Shown here: positions 27,901-38,700 of the stretch, piece by piece
How positions within the stretch are numbered: position 1 is the stretch's first letter
How the letters are laid out: each line of letters starts with the position of its first letter
Assembly: GCF_047663525.1 (NCBI RefSeq)
Contig: NC_092592.1
Location: 21,318,501 to 21,382,500, forward strand
From: Anas platyrhynchos
Lineage: Eukaryota > Chordata > Aves > Anseriformes > Anatidae
DNA: 64,000 nucleotides
Reading direction: 5' to 3'
The notes under the pieces: generated by a model
Database searches by the model: none
What the model was told of the DNA's origin: nothing
The model's input: the letters and a program-made list of their open reading frames with translations, nothing else
Translations under genes and position numbers: made by a program

Positions 27901-30900
27901 CTGCCTGAGCACCTCCTTCTAACAGAAGACCTCCAATTCTTTCTCCTCCCTGAGTCTGCAGGCCTGGAGGAAAAAAACATCACCACCCAACAACAATATT
28001 TGCAGATGTCAAAAAACAAGTGGAGGAATGTGCTTACCCCACGCCAAGGTCTGGATCTTTGCAGAAGGTATCAGTGTCAACCCGAATATGGCCCCTAGAT
28101 GCAGCAGGCTCATGAGGATAATATTCCTCCAGACGTATCGCAAGGGAGGCTTGGGGCCCTCCTTCTCACGGTAGGTCTCATCAAAGATGTCGTCTACCAT
28201 GCCCCGGGCTGCTGCCAAGTCCTCGTGACTGAGTAAGTCCTTCTCCATGACGGCATCCCCATTCTTGGTCACCCGGGAGGTGACAGTGCCGACGGTGGTG
28301 GTGCTGGAAGCGGAGGAGAACTCCTTGGAGAGGTGGCAATGGATGTGTTTGAGAAAGGAAAAAGGGGAAACAAAACAAGAAATCAGTGGTTACAAATGCA
28401 GGAAGCTGAAAGGTAGATAGGTAGGCTGGCAGTACCATGACTCGCAGCCTGCAGTTTCCCTGGCAGGTTCCATTTGTTCAGCTTAGCCCCTGGCACCAAG
28501 AACAGCCACTCTAGCCCTACCAAGGGATGGCCTGCAAAATGGAGACAGCCTGTTCTTTCCTGGGGGAGGAGGTGAACAGCAGACACCATGCGGAAAGTAA
28601 AGAAAAAGTCTTGAAAGCCAGTCTTCTATCCACCAGTGGCTTTGGTGAGCTCTTTTGTAGGCTGCAAGGATTTTTATTTTCCTTCAGTTTTATTAGTGGG
28701 CGTTTTTAAGGTGGGTTTGCAGTCTGGGCATGTGCACAAGCAGACAACAATAAAGGAAACCTTGTGAATGAACAAAGAGGTGGGAGAGAAATATGATCTG
28801 AAATATGATTTTATTTTCAATTGTTGGGCTGCTCCTGACCTCCCGTGTCTTTGTGTCACCCCACTAGGGATCACAAGGGAGCATCGGGAAGCATCCATGG
28901 GGGGTTTCTCTGGGGGGCTCTTCACATCCCCGTGCCTCACCACCCAGGCTAGGATGCGGCAAGACCTCGTGCATGAAGACCAGTCAGACCTGCAGCTCCT
29001 ATTTCACAGCTGCCGTTGAGCTTCTTATCCCTGTCCCGTTTTTCCACCCACAGGCAAACTGAGGCAAGGGAAGGCAACCCCGTGAGCCAAGGCCACCAAT
29101 GCAGGGATAAGAAGTTTTAAGGAGCAAGCTCGTTGGGTCTGGCTCCCGGCTCCCTCCTGTAACCATGACACAACATTCCCTCTCCACATGCTTGTTTGCC
29201 CTGGCGCAGTGACAGCCCGCCCGAGCAGGCACGCATGACGAAAGGCGCAGGCAGGACTGACCCTAATGAGACAGGTCACTGAACCCTGAATCACCGATTT
29301 CCATCTCCATCCTGACAGCCGCGTGTTTGCTGGCGCTTGCAGCCCTTCCTCGGGCCCGAGCCCAAGCACACGCCTGGGCTCGACCCCAGAGGTGCTGGGC
29401 ATGTGGGACGTGGCTGGTAGGGGCATGCTGCCCCAGCCTGCCTCCTCCCTGAAGGCCACGGCCCTGCTCTGCCTGCTTCTTCGGGCAGCCGGGCTGAGAA
29501 GCCCCCCGGCAAGAGCAGGAGAGACAGGGTGGGGGGGAGAGGCCACGGCAAAGCCGGGAGCCTGCAGCCAGGGAGCTCCTTTCCAGACAGAAACCTTTCC
29601 CAAATCAAAAGCAGATTGAACCCCAGGCACTCAGGATTCGTGAAAGACCACCGCTCTGCCATGGCCTAGTTTCCTGAGGGAGGCATTAAAATCAGGCCAG
29701 GCAGCTTACGTGGCCATCCCAACTCCTCCCTTTCCCAAGGGTAGAAACTAGAGGGTTACAGACATACCTTCCTACAGGGAGGAGCTGGTAAAGCTGGGAG
29801 ATTCCCCACATTTGGGAAGTAAAACAATTGCTACACGAGGAGCTCTCTAAGTTTTTCCTTCTGGAATCGAATTTATCCCAGTTAGAAAGGAAAAACCCTG
29901 GATACTACCGGGCATCCTGATGTTTCCAGCGAACTCAGGCACCGCTGAGCGTGGGACCAGCCACCTCGGCATCCCAGCTACGGGCCGTCCCTCCCTGCTT
30001 TTCTATTTAATGTCGGTTTGAGGGCGTGATATCTCCAGCTGCTGGAGAATTCAGCAATCGCCCCAAAAAGAGCCATGAGAAATGGCTTCTAATCCGGAGA
30101 GCGTAAGTCCTGCCTATTCCAAAGTGTCAGATATTCTCGTCTGACATTTTGGCAGGAAGGCACAGTTTTCTTCCTTGGCTGGGAGACAATCTACCAAAAA
30201 ACCTAAGGCTTGTCTATGCAGGAAAAATTCCCAACAGAGAGCTGGTGGTATAATTAGAAGGGTAACGCTCCCCATATGGACATGCTGCTTCCAGAGTAAG
30301 AATGTGGGGTTGGAGATGCATTTTTTCTCCTCCGTGACAACTTATGTCACTGTCAGAGTTACACGGGAGCAGAGGAGGAGGAGGGAGAGTGCAAAGGAAA
30401 CAGCAGAGAGGAAAAAAAATCATTCTTCCAGCATCGCAGCAGCCACATGAGGAATTTTACCAGCATGCCTTTGCTGCTAGAATTACCCTGATATAATTGA
30501 ACTGGTCATTTCTCACATGTAAACTAACCTTAAATCAAAAGGGCTATAAAACAGCTGTGAAATACAGCTCTACCTTTACAGCCTTGATGAGGGGGGAAAG
30601 GGAGGGAGAAGTGGGCAGCTATTTAGCTGGAGACCAGGGAAACAAGGAGAGAAGAAAGGATTTTTATCCCCTTATGGCCACAGTAGCTCCAGCAGCTCCT
30701 ACCAAGGAAAACGGGATGGGAATTGATCTGGGGTCTACAGACGAGAGGGGGAGGGAGCCAACTAAATCATTTTCATGAGCTCTCCCTCCTTTCTGAATGA
30801 CTTGGCAGCTCTCATCTGCAGAACAGATGTGCTCCCCCATCTCCACGCCTCCCCACATACCCTACCCAGCATCGAACACTCAATAGGTGATCCTGGCAGC

Positions 30901-32055
30901 CAGCCAGCACTACAACCAGCTGCAGCTCAAAGGCTCCAGTGCTGGGTTCAGCCTAGGGGCCCCAGGGCACTGAATCTCAGGTCCACTATATTTAAATATG
31001 CCCAACGTGACCCAGGGACAGGATTCTTCCCAGCCTCTAGGATATGCCCCAAAGTACACGTCAAGACCAAGGAACGTGGTCCGAGCACACTGTCCTTGGC
31101 ATCCATTTCGGGTGGCGAGAAGAATACAATTATTTACATCCCAGCATCCCTGGAAGGTCACAGCACCTGCACAAAAGGATGGGGGAGAGACCCTGTGTGC
31201 TGGCAACAGGCAAGGCAGCGGGGCTGTGGTTTACCTCCCACTCCTTGGCACAGGCAGAGGTGGAAAGGATGAGAACACAAGAGCAGGAGCATCAGGATCA
31301 GCCCTTGCTTCCCCTCGGGCAAACGGTGATAGCCAGGAGGCAAAATATAAAAATAATAATACAAAAAAGAAAAAATCTCTAGAGATCCAACAACTCTACA
31401 TCTCTTCCTGTTGCCGGGTTGTTATTCAGCCTGTCTTATGCCAAAAATGGGCTTTCTCCCCATTGTATGTTTGCTTGGCTCTGGCACTGCAGACACAGTC
31501 ATTCATTTCATCTGGGCAGCTGGCCACTTTCACCTTGCGTCTGTCCTAGAGACGCTCCCTGCTGCAACATTTGGCTTAAAAACGCTGTTAAGTAAAAGCC
31601 CTTTCTTTCAGAAAAATAAATAAAAATCACAGCCTGAGCACTACCACGACCTCACGCCACAACGGACCTTCCTCAACAGCCCCGACCAGCAGGCTTGGAT
31701 CGATGTTTTTAAAACAAGCCTGTATTTTCTGCCCACTTCATTCGAGGGTGCTCCCCGTCTCCCCGAGCCCCCTGCGAGGAGATAACCCCAGCGGCGGATG
31801 CCTCCGCTCCCCCCGCCACCTCCCCACGAGCCTCAGGCGCGCACCGATCGCCTTCGCCCGGCGATGGCCCCGCACATCGGCGCCCATCGGAGCGCGCACG
31901 GACACGCGTGGCTGCCCACGCCGGCAGCGGCAGCAGCGCAGGAAGGAGGCTGCAAGGAAGGAGGCCGGGGCGAGGCCGAGACAAAGCAGCGCGGCGAGGC
32001 GCGGGGCCGCCCGCAGCTCCGCGCTTACCTCCTCCTGCAGCAAGTGCGCAGGCAT
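15716..32055 (-). CDS. SCD: Stearoyl-CoA desaturase (delta-9 acyl-CoA desaturase), six coding exons, intact
   Basis: SCD is an ER membrane di-iron enzyme that puts the first cis double bond (delta-9) into palmitoyl- and stearoyl-CoA, using electrons from cytochrome b5. Coding parts in transcription order: 32055-32029, 28323-28038, 21371-21241, 18340-18135, 17357-17125 and 15915-15716. They total 1083 nt including TGA, a 360-residue protein, with consistent phases and GT/AG borders throughout; mammalian SCD is about the same length. It opens MPAHLLQEE like other vertebrate SCDs. The three histidine boxes that bind iron are intact: HRLWSH (121-126), HRVHH (158-162) and HNYHH (299-303). Hydrophobic segments lie near residues 76-95 and 102-119 and twice in exon 5. 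No disablement is seen. SCD5 is unlikely, given the N-terminus and the PKD2L1 neighbour. Confidence 0.97.
15916..17124 (-). other. SCD: SCD intron 5
   Basis: About 1.2 kb between exons 5 and 6. I see no gene, transposon or notable repeat in it. Confidence 0.8.
17125..17357 (-). CDS. SCD: SCD coding exon 5
   Basis: 233 nt, again the length I recall for the mammalian exon. It completes codon 217 and runs to the first base of codon 295. It holds the third and fourth hydrophobic segments and the conserved stretch NATWLVNSAAHMFGNRPYD. The acceptor is TTTCCAG and the donor GTACGT. Confidence 0.96.
17358..18134 (-). other. SCD: SCD intron 4
   Basis: A 0.78-kb intron with nothing recognisable inside. 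Confidence 0.8.
18135..18340 (-). CDS. SCD: SCD coding exon 4
   Basis: 206 nt, the length I recall for the mammalian exon. It encodes residues 149-216 plus two bases of codon 217. It begins NDIYEW and includes the second histidine box HRVHH (158-162) and the conserved stretches ETDADPHN and GWLLVRKHP. The acceptor is CTTGCAG and the donor GTGAGT. Confidence 0.96.
18341..21240 (-). other. SCD: SCD intron 3
   Basis: A 2.9-kb intron with a T-rich low-complexity patch at about 18465-18535. No gene or recognisable mobile element seen. Confidence 0.8.
21241..21371 (-). CDS. SCD: SCD coding exon 3
   Basis: 131 nt, the length I recall for human SCD exon 3. It encodes residues 105-148 with the first histidine box HRLWSH at 121-126. 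Residue 120 is Ser, where human SCD has Ala next to the box. The acceptor is TCTCCAG and the donor GTAAGC after a terminal Gln codon. Confidence 0.95.
21508..21530. repeat. A23 homopolymer
   Basis: A run of 23 A on the plus strand in SCD intron 2. Confidence 0.9.
25528..25586. repeat. Short tandem duplication, 33-bp period
   Basis: AATGGGAACTGTAGTCCTC at 25528 recurs at 25561 with one base changed, and a CTCACTA-type tail follows in each copy at slightly different spacing. About two units, in SCD intron 2. Confidence 0.65.
26043..26068. repeat. T16-G10 homopolymer junction
   Basis: Sixteen T directly followed by ten G. Similar junctions of T and G runs occur in PKD2L1 intron 6. Confidence 0.9.
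28038..28323 (-). CDS. SCD: SCD coding exon 2
   Basis: 286 nt encoding residues 10-104 plus one base of codon 105. It holds the Ser/Thr-rich N-terminal tail (EFSSASSTTT...), the acidic cytoplasmic stretch with MVDDIFDETY, and the first membrane segment (NIILMSLLHLGAIFGLTLIP). The acceptor is CCAAG and the donor GTAAGC. Confidence 0.95.
28324..32028 (-). other. SCD: SCD intron 1
   Basis: A 3.7-kb first intron. Its 5' end (31750-32028) is CpG-rich and belongs to the promoter island. The rest shows no gene or transposon I can name. Confidence 0.75.
32029..32055 (-). CDS. SCD: SCD coding exon 1
   Basis: The ATG at 32055-32053 encodes MPAHLLQEE, then the donor GTAAGC. Phase 0. The start is chosen because this nonapeptide is the conserved SCD N-terminus and lies about 95 bases beyond the predicted transcription start. 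Confidence 0.95.
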
Positions 32056-32177
32056 GGGGCAGGGCTCGGCTCCTCGGCGGCGGCGGTGCGCGGATGTCCC
32101 CGGCGGCTGCGGGACTCTTGCCTCCTGTCGGCCCCCTCGCCCGGCGAGCTGTGCGGCTGGGGAGGCGGGTGCGGAGC

Positions 32178-32184
32178 TATTTAA
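32178..32184 (-). promoter_or_regulatory. SCD: TATA-like box of SCD
   Basis: The minus strand reads TTAAATA, 123 bases before the ATG. It would set a start site near 32150. Confidence 0.55.
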
Positions 32185-32406
32185 GCGGGGCCGGGCTCTC
32201 CACGCCCCGGCCTCCCGGTGACCCCCTGCCCGCGGCGGAGATGCGCGGGGTCAGCGCGGCGGGCGGCGAGGCGAGGCGCAGCGGGGGCCCGGCTCTCGGC
32301 GTGCCCGGCAGGGGAGGCGCGGCGGGGCGGGGCGGGGGGCGGGAGGAAGGATGCTGAGGAAGAGGAGGATGGCGAGGGCCAGGCAACTCGCATGATGCCT
32401 GGCTGC

Positions 32407-32428
32407 TTTTTTTTTTTTCTTTCTTTCT

Positions 32429-32460
<32 letters not shown>
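32407..32460. repeat. Polypyrimidine T/C tract in the SCD promoter
   Basis: 54 bases of T with a few C on the plus strand (purine-rich, A with a few G, on the SCD sense strand), lying between the CCAAT/SRE group and the TATA-like box. Confidence 0.9.
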
Positions 32461-32485
32461 CATCCTCCCTCCCCCTCGCGAGCCG

Positions 32486-32549
32486 ATTGGCTGCGGGAAA
32501 TTTGGTGCCACCTCGGCTTGCCCTCGCCATTGGCTGCCCGCAATCTGCT
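32486..32549 (-). promoter_or_regulatory. SCD: SREBP/NF-Y regulatory module of SCD
   Basis: On the minus strand this contains AGCAGATTGCG (32539-32549), which matches the sterol response element I recall for the mouse SCD promoters, followed by CCAAT at 32529-32533 and again at 32486-32490. SREBP acts with NF-Y at such pairs to raise SCD transcription under insulin or low sterol, and polyunsaturated fatty acids repress through the same region. The module lies about 335-400 bases before the predicted start. Confidence 0.75.
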
Positions 32550-32780
32550 GTTCGCTCCCCGCGGCGCGCACCCTGCGCGCCCGCTGCTGCACGGCTCCGC
32601 GCACGGCTCCGCGGGGAGCGCGCCCCGGCCCCGGCCTTACGCGGGGGATGCTGCGGGTCCCCCGGGATCTCAGCGCCTGCAGCCGCCCCCCTTTGAGTCC
32701 CTTCCGCTGGGGCACCTGAGGGGCGCAGGGCTCCCCCGCCATCCCCGGCCGGCGGCAGGGTGCGGTGGGGAAAGGGGCTT

Positions 32781-35700
32781 CACCCCAAAACAGCTCCTCG
32801 GTGTAGGGATCTCTGCGGGGAGCATTATGTGTATATACATATATATATATATACACACATATATAGTATGGTTTTTGCAGAGAAAAGCACATTCGCAACT
32901 CTGTGTCTGGATGGGCATGTATATTTGTATGGGTGTTTGTCCTGACATGCACAAAGAGTCGGAAAAACGTTGGCTGTAACCTTTAAGATGAATCCTGGCT
33001 ATTTCTGCCAAAAACAGTCCCTTCTGGTGGAGGGTGGAAGGAAAAAGAAAAAAAAAAAAAAAAAGCGCTCAGTTTCTATCAGTTATTTTCCATAACAAGT
33101 TTCTCACCAGCCCCAGTAATACCAGTAAGAGGGAAACCCAGGCTCTTTCCCAGGGAAACCATCCCCATTAAGTGAAGAGGAGGGCAATTCAGATAAAACC
33201 TTGGTGGCAAGGCTTGCAGGCAGCTCTCCCAACCCCACCAGTTGGACACCATGCCAGGCTCCCTGAGATGTTTAGCAGCAAGGCCTGAGGTGCTTTAGTG
33301 CCATTACCCCAGCCAGGGCACGCTTCAGCTCCTTCCCCGAGTCATGGTGTGTCCCATGCTCAGTCACTGCCCACCCGTGGCACACGAGTCACACTGGAAC
33401 AGAGATGTCAAAAGCCATACTGAAGTGTGCCCATATCCCCTGAGCCACGTCCTATGCACGCAGCTATCCTGCAGCCATGGAACCGGCCACACAAGGTGCA
33501 GACAGACAGCCATGTCCATGCAGAGTCCATCCCCGGGCTGATCCTGCTCACACACAGTGGGGCTGATTCAGTGGCAGCTGTCAAAAGTGAGCTGCATTGT
33601 AATCACTGGGAGGGAAAAGTGACGCTGAAAAATAACAGTAGGCCAGTTGTTCTCTGTTCTAGAGGTGTCCGGCAAAGGGGAAAAATGTGTTTCTCCTTTT
33701 TCATTTCACTGTGATGAATGAAGAGGTCTGAGAGGGGTCCGTGGTTTAGTTTTATATTAGAAAGTTGAGGTTTGCCTACCCTCAGACACAGGACCGAAAA
33801 AGAGAGCCCACATAAGAAGACACTCCTAGACAGTGAAAGCTGGCATGAGTCAGAAAGGGAATTGTAACCATGTCTTAAGACTCTCCCTTAAATGTTTGGT
33901 TAACAGTGCTGATGGTTACTGAACACTGGGGAGAAAGGATGTTTTAGTTAAAGATTCTGCTTTCTATATGAGTGTTGGAAGAACCATAAACAGTGATAAA
34001 AACTACCCTAAGGAAATAAGACTCCTACTATCGTCAAGGGAAAGAAAACAACAAGAAGAACAATAAACAACAAAACAATGAGATAAATATAGAAGAAATA
34101 AAAAATAATAAGGTGGCGATTAAAAGGTTGTTGATTAAAAAAGTATATATAACACCTCATGCCCCATGCTGAAAATAATCTCAATGCCACGAAGCAAGGA
34201 GAGAACTGGAAATGCTGCTGGTTGATGAAAAGGAGGCTTCTGGGGATTCCAGGGTTGTGATTTAGCAGATACCCGGACCCACTGGGGCCTTTTTCTTTCC
34301 CACCAGTTCCGTTCTTCAGAAGCAGAGCATGGCTAAGGGGAATTTAACAGCGAGAACAGACTTTGCCTCTAAAATCAGTTCTGTGCCTGCCTGCTGCCAG
34401 CCGGCAGGGCTAAGTTATCTGAACAAACCACCAAAATTATCCTTGCCAGATGATCCCGGGAAGTGACCATCACATCCTTTCCTTGCCTCCCGATCCCGGT
34501 GGCGAGGCTGGAGCACGGACACCCTGGGGGGCAGATTGCCCTCCCGTGCCGTGCCGAGCCGAGCAGTGCCGAGCCGTGCCGGCCAGGCTCCCCCTGGCGG
34601 AGAGCTGCTGCCTGGAGGGGGGGGCGAGGACAGGGAGATGGGGCTGGGGGTCCAGCCAGGGGTGGCGGCCCCCCATCCCCTGCCCAGTGCATGTGCAGCT
34701 CTGCCACACCGAGCTGAGAAGTGGCCACACGAGGCTCATTGATGGGACCTGCTGTGCTGGAGCAGCCCCGCTGCCTCCCTGGAGCGGGGTCTGGGGGCAG
34801 GAGGGTCTGGGTCAGGGAACTCCCATCCATCTACGGGCTGGTATCTGCTGCAGGTTCTGCCTCAGCTCTGCTGCTCAAGGCTTGAGACAAAAGGGGTGAT
34901 CGACGGGCAGCCCAGGTGGGAAAACAGACTTTTCTAGCACACGTGCAGCAATACTGCGTAAACCAGGCTTTTCTTGCACCGGTTTGTATCTCTTCCCCCT
35001 CTCTGAGGTAGAGCTGCCCTGCTGAGCCTTCAGTAGAAGCATGTCACTGGTGGAGTTCACCAATGCTTCAGGAAAGATTCAGCTTTAGTCATTGTCCCCA
35101 GGAAACTGATTCAAATCTTCTGCATCTGGTGACTGCTGCCTAAGGTCATGGTCTTCTATAAACGTGTTGATGCAATGCCAGAGCCGGGGCACTGGGCAGT
35201 GAGGAGCAGCAGCTGTACCATGGGCAGCACAGACCCTGAACTTCAGCACAGACTTTCTTCAAAACTGCGTGGTGCTAACGTGACGCTGCTTCCACCTTCC
35301 TGAGAAGTCCTCCCCATGGAGGCCCAGTCAAGGCATTGGACTAGGGAAAAGTTCTTGCAGAGTACTTTTTGTCAGCAGGTCTCAAAGTGGGTTGTCAAGG
35401 CTGGGGAAAGAGAAGCACAAACCATCAGCAGTGCCACCAGTCACAGTCTGTGAGCAGTGCCCTTATGAGAAAGTGGTTGCATCTCTCTCATGGGATGCGC
35501 TATCCAACCTGATTTTCCTACCACAGTGCCACTGGCAGGATGCAGAAAAACATTTCGTCAAAACATTCTCCTTTCCCCTCAAAAAAATAAAAAATAAAAA
35601 ATATATATAAATGTATTGCTTTTCCACACAGCAGTAAATTTTGCAAGAAGAATCTGTCTGGTGTTGACATCTTGGAAATTTTGGTGAATCTCCTCAGTTA

Positions 35701-38700
35701 CCCCCTCCAAATGTGTTGAAAAAGCCACACACAGCAAAACTTGATGCAAGGGCTTTGCTTTATTTCATGTTGTTTGTTTATCTTCTTTTACAGCATTCCC
35801 TGCCCCCCACCCCCCCCTTTTTTTTTTCTTTTTTTCTATTTCATCACTGGAAGTTGAAAAAATAAAAAGGAAGAGAATCAAAGAAAGAGAGAACAAGCTG
35901 AAAACTGGGGAAAAGTTGACCCATACCCCTTCTCCTCTGCCAAAAATAAAGGTTTGCAAAAATTATCCCAGCACTATTTTCTGCATCTCTTGCATTGTTT
36001 TCCTGAAGAAGTATGAAGCAAGCTTAGGAGCTTTTTTTTTCTTTTCTTTTTTTTTTTTTTTCCTAGGGGTAGGAGATTTATGCCAGGGCCTTTAATCCAA
36101 GGAGAAGTGCAGGGGTGGTTTATTGTCATTTCATCAGTTCTGCTTTCTTCCTCCTCCCTTCCCTCATACAGAATCTGCCCTTCAAAGGCATCGAGCCTTC
36201 TGTGCAGGACGGATGGATACCAGCGTGGTTCACCACTGGCTGCCATCAGTTTCATGGGTTAATTGTTCCCCAGGTATTGACAGGGGTGGGTGCGCAGTTA
36301 TGTGTTGCCAAGAAATGAGGTGACAGCCCCCAGCTACAGAATGAGTTGGGACAAGACTTAGCTCAGAGTTCAGCGTGAACACCTGCGTGAGGATAAGGTG
36401 GTGGTGGCTGCTGGTCTGCCAGGATTGTCAGCTCCAGGAGCTCAGAACCAGGAATCAGACCCGGATCGTTGGGTTGCCATCCTGGTTTAATGTTGCTCTC
36501 TCCCCATGTGCTCCCTTTTAGAATCTGGTGTCCCTGGCTTGTATTTACACATACCTACTCTTCCTTGGCCAGGAAAGGTGGCAAATGGCCTTCTTCTTTG
36601 AAATGGAAAGCTAAGACTGTGTATTCACCTGGCTCCAGAAACAGGGAATTGAGGAGTCTAATATCACGGCATTCCTCAAAAGTGAGATTTATGTTTACAT
36701 GGGCTGGCATCACCTCACTTGCTTGCTTTCTGTCAAGTTTGCCCTCTCCTTAAAACACCATCTGCTGCTCCATAAATTCAGTGGATCCCACAGATCCCTG
36801 AAGGTCCCCTGCTCCGTCCTCTCCCTTCAGGTATGGCGATGTTCAGGGTCTGTTAGCTGGGCTCTTTAGCTAACAGCTGCTCTTGGTAGCTCCCTGAAGA
36901 GAAGCAGTGGTCAAAGCCCCAGCTGCTTTCCCACTACAGCCTGCAGAAAGGCTGGGGCTGAAAGAAGCTGGTGCTCGCTTTGTCACCCTGCTGTGGCTCA
37001 GTGGGGGATGTGAGGTTAGAGGGAGGGGATGACGTCCCAAAAATCGCTACTGTCTGATTGCCAGGGTCAGAAGGGAAAGCAGATGTAATTCAGGTGGTGG
37101 ACCATGCCTCCAGGCTGTGACTAGGTTGGCTGAATTCCCTGCCATTGGTGCAGAAATCTTATCAGCACTGAGAATTAGGCTGATAACAGGATGATGACTG
37201 TGATAGGGTGCTTATCTCTGCACTTTGTCCCATCCCTTGCCACCCGCCTTGGTGCCAGCCCCCCCCACCCATCCTCCTCCCCTCCTGTTACCCCAAACAA
37301 GCTTTGCTCCCAGCCCTCGGGCTGCCAGCAGCAAGAACCCAGCCGGTATTGTCTAAACAGGGCCGTACAATGGGCAGCATTGTTGACACTGGATTTTTGC
37401 CCTCATTAAAGATGACCTCACAGCCCACCCCTTGGCCACTTCAGCCAGCCCCTCGGGACTGTAAGGCTGTCTTTTGAACTCGGGTAAATAAATTGGGAGG
37501 GGAGGGGGAGAAGGGGATGGGGAGCAGAGGAACACAGCAGCCTTTGTGCTGCCACCCTCTCCTCAGCACTGGTGCTCTCTGGTGTCTTTCTACCCACACC
37601 AGACATGGCAGGCCAGGTGCCAAGGAGCCAGCATGCTGAGCGCCCTTCTCCACCCTCCCCAGCCTGCGTTCTGGGCAGTGACACCCTCTCTGATCCTGCA
37701 GCCTCCTTTCTGGACATTTTCCGCACATCTCTCCTTGCCCTGGTCATTTCAGCTGTCCTTTCTCCTCCAGCCTTTCCATGCCTCCCTGCCCACACCTCCT
37801 GCCTCGTCTCTTTAGGGCAAGACCATCCTCTCAACCATCTCCTGCTGCCAGCACTGTGAAAATGCCAAGAAAGGACCGGGAAAATGCCACCTACTAGTGG
37901 CAGGTCTTCTGACCCAGCTTAGGTGGCATGGGCCACATTGTCTCTATGGTCCTTCTGGAGACAGACTCCTGGCAGGGGGAACAGACATACCCTCATAAAG
38001 TGAAACTGGTGGGCTGCCCTGAGAACATATACACGCTGCCAGGATGAGGAGCAGGAATGACAGGGAGTGAACCTGCTGGGTCCTCATCCCATTCTTCCTC
38101 ACTCTACGCTTGGAAGTAGCACTCAAAGAAAACAAACACCCAAACCTCAAAGATGGGGTGTGCCTCTTCCTGTCTGCCACCCTCAACTGCCTACATCTAT
38201 ATTTCAGTTTCCTTTAAAGTGAATGTTTTGTTTCCTCTTGGGCAATGGGACTAGAGCAGAGACCTGCCTTTATATTCCTCCACTGGGCAGCCCTCATGCC
38301 CTTCCTCTGTCTCTCCATTTATCCCAGTGAAAAGCTATGTCTTGGGAGCAGATGTAGGAAAAGCTACTGTCTCGACACAAACTCTCCAGAATGCTACAGT
38401 TTCCCAATATGTGGTTTTATTACCTAGAGTTGCCTTTCCTGGAATATTTACACACATACAGCGTTGTGGCTAGAGGAGGAATAATCTTGGTTTATCCCAG
38501 AAGATATTCAGACCATGAGTTTAATGTTCTTCCTTTCCCCACCCAGAGGATGAGGGCCGAAATGGCCTTTAGACCATTATAACATTATTTGGTTGTGAAA
38601 TGTGCCAGCAAGTGTCAGCATTTGGCCACCAACGTTGCATTAACCCAACACTAACAAAGCCATGGTGGGACCCCACAGGTATTTCGAGGATTAGAGAAGT

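Larger units (their letters stand above)
21372..28037 (-). other. SCD: SCD intron 2
   Basis: The largest SCD intron, 6.7 kb. It holds an A23 run at 21508-21530 (T on the sense strand, about 137 bases before exon 3), a 33-bp tandem duplication at 25528-25586, and a T16-G10 junction at 26043-26068. No embedded gene is supported. Confidence 0.8.
31750..32780 (-). promoter_or_regulatory. SCD: SCD CpG-island promoter
   Basis: A dense CpG block covering the start of intron 1, exon 1, the predicted start site and about 600 bases upstream. A TATA-like TTAAATA on the minus strand (32178-32184) places the start near 32150 and gives a 5' UTR of roughly 95 bases. Inverted CCAAT boxes lie at 32486-32490 and 32529-32533, with a sterol response element at 32539-32549. 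A T/C-rich tract at 32407-32460 separates this element group from the TATA region. A 12-bp unit is tandemly repeated at 32590-32613. The long open frames crossing this block are GC artefacts. Confidence 0.8.

Noticed and set aside
28009-28272. Separate small gene at SCD exon 2
   Set aside because: The open frame runs past the GTAAGC donor into intron 1-2 sequence; only 28038-28323 is exon.
32218-32979. 253- and 233-codon open frames across the SCD promoter
   Set aside because: They translate the T/C tract into poly-Phe or poly-Lys and the CpG island into Arg/Pro-rich sequence. They overlap the promoter on both strands.
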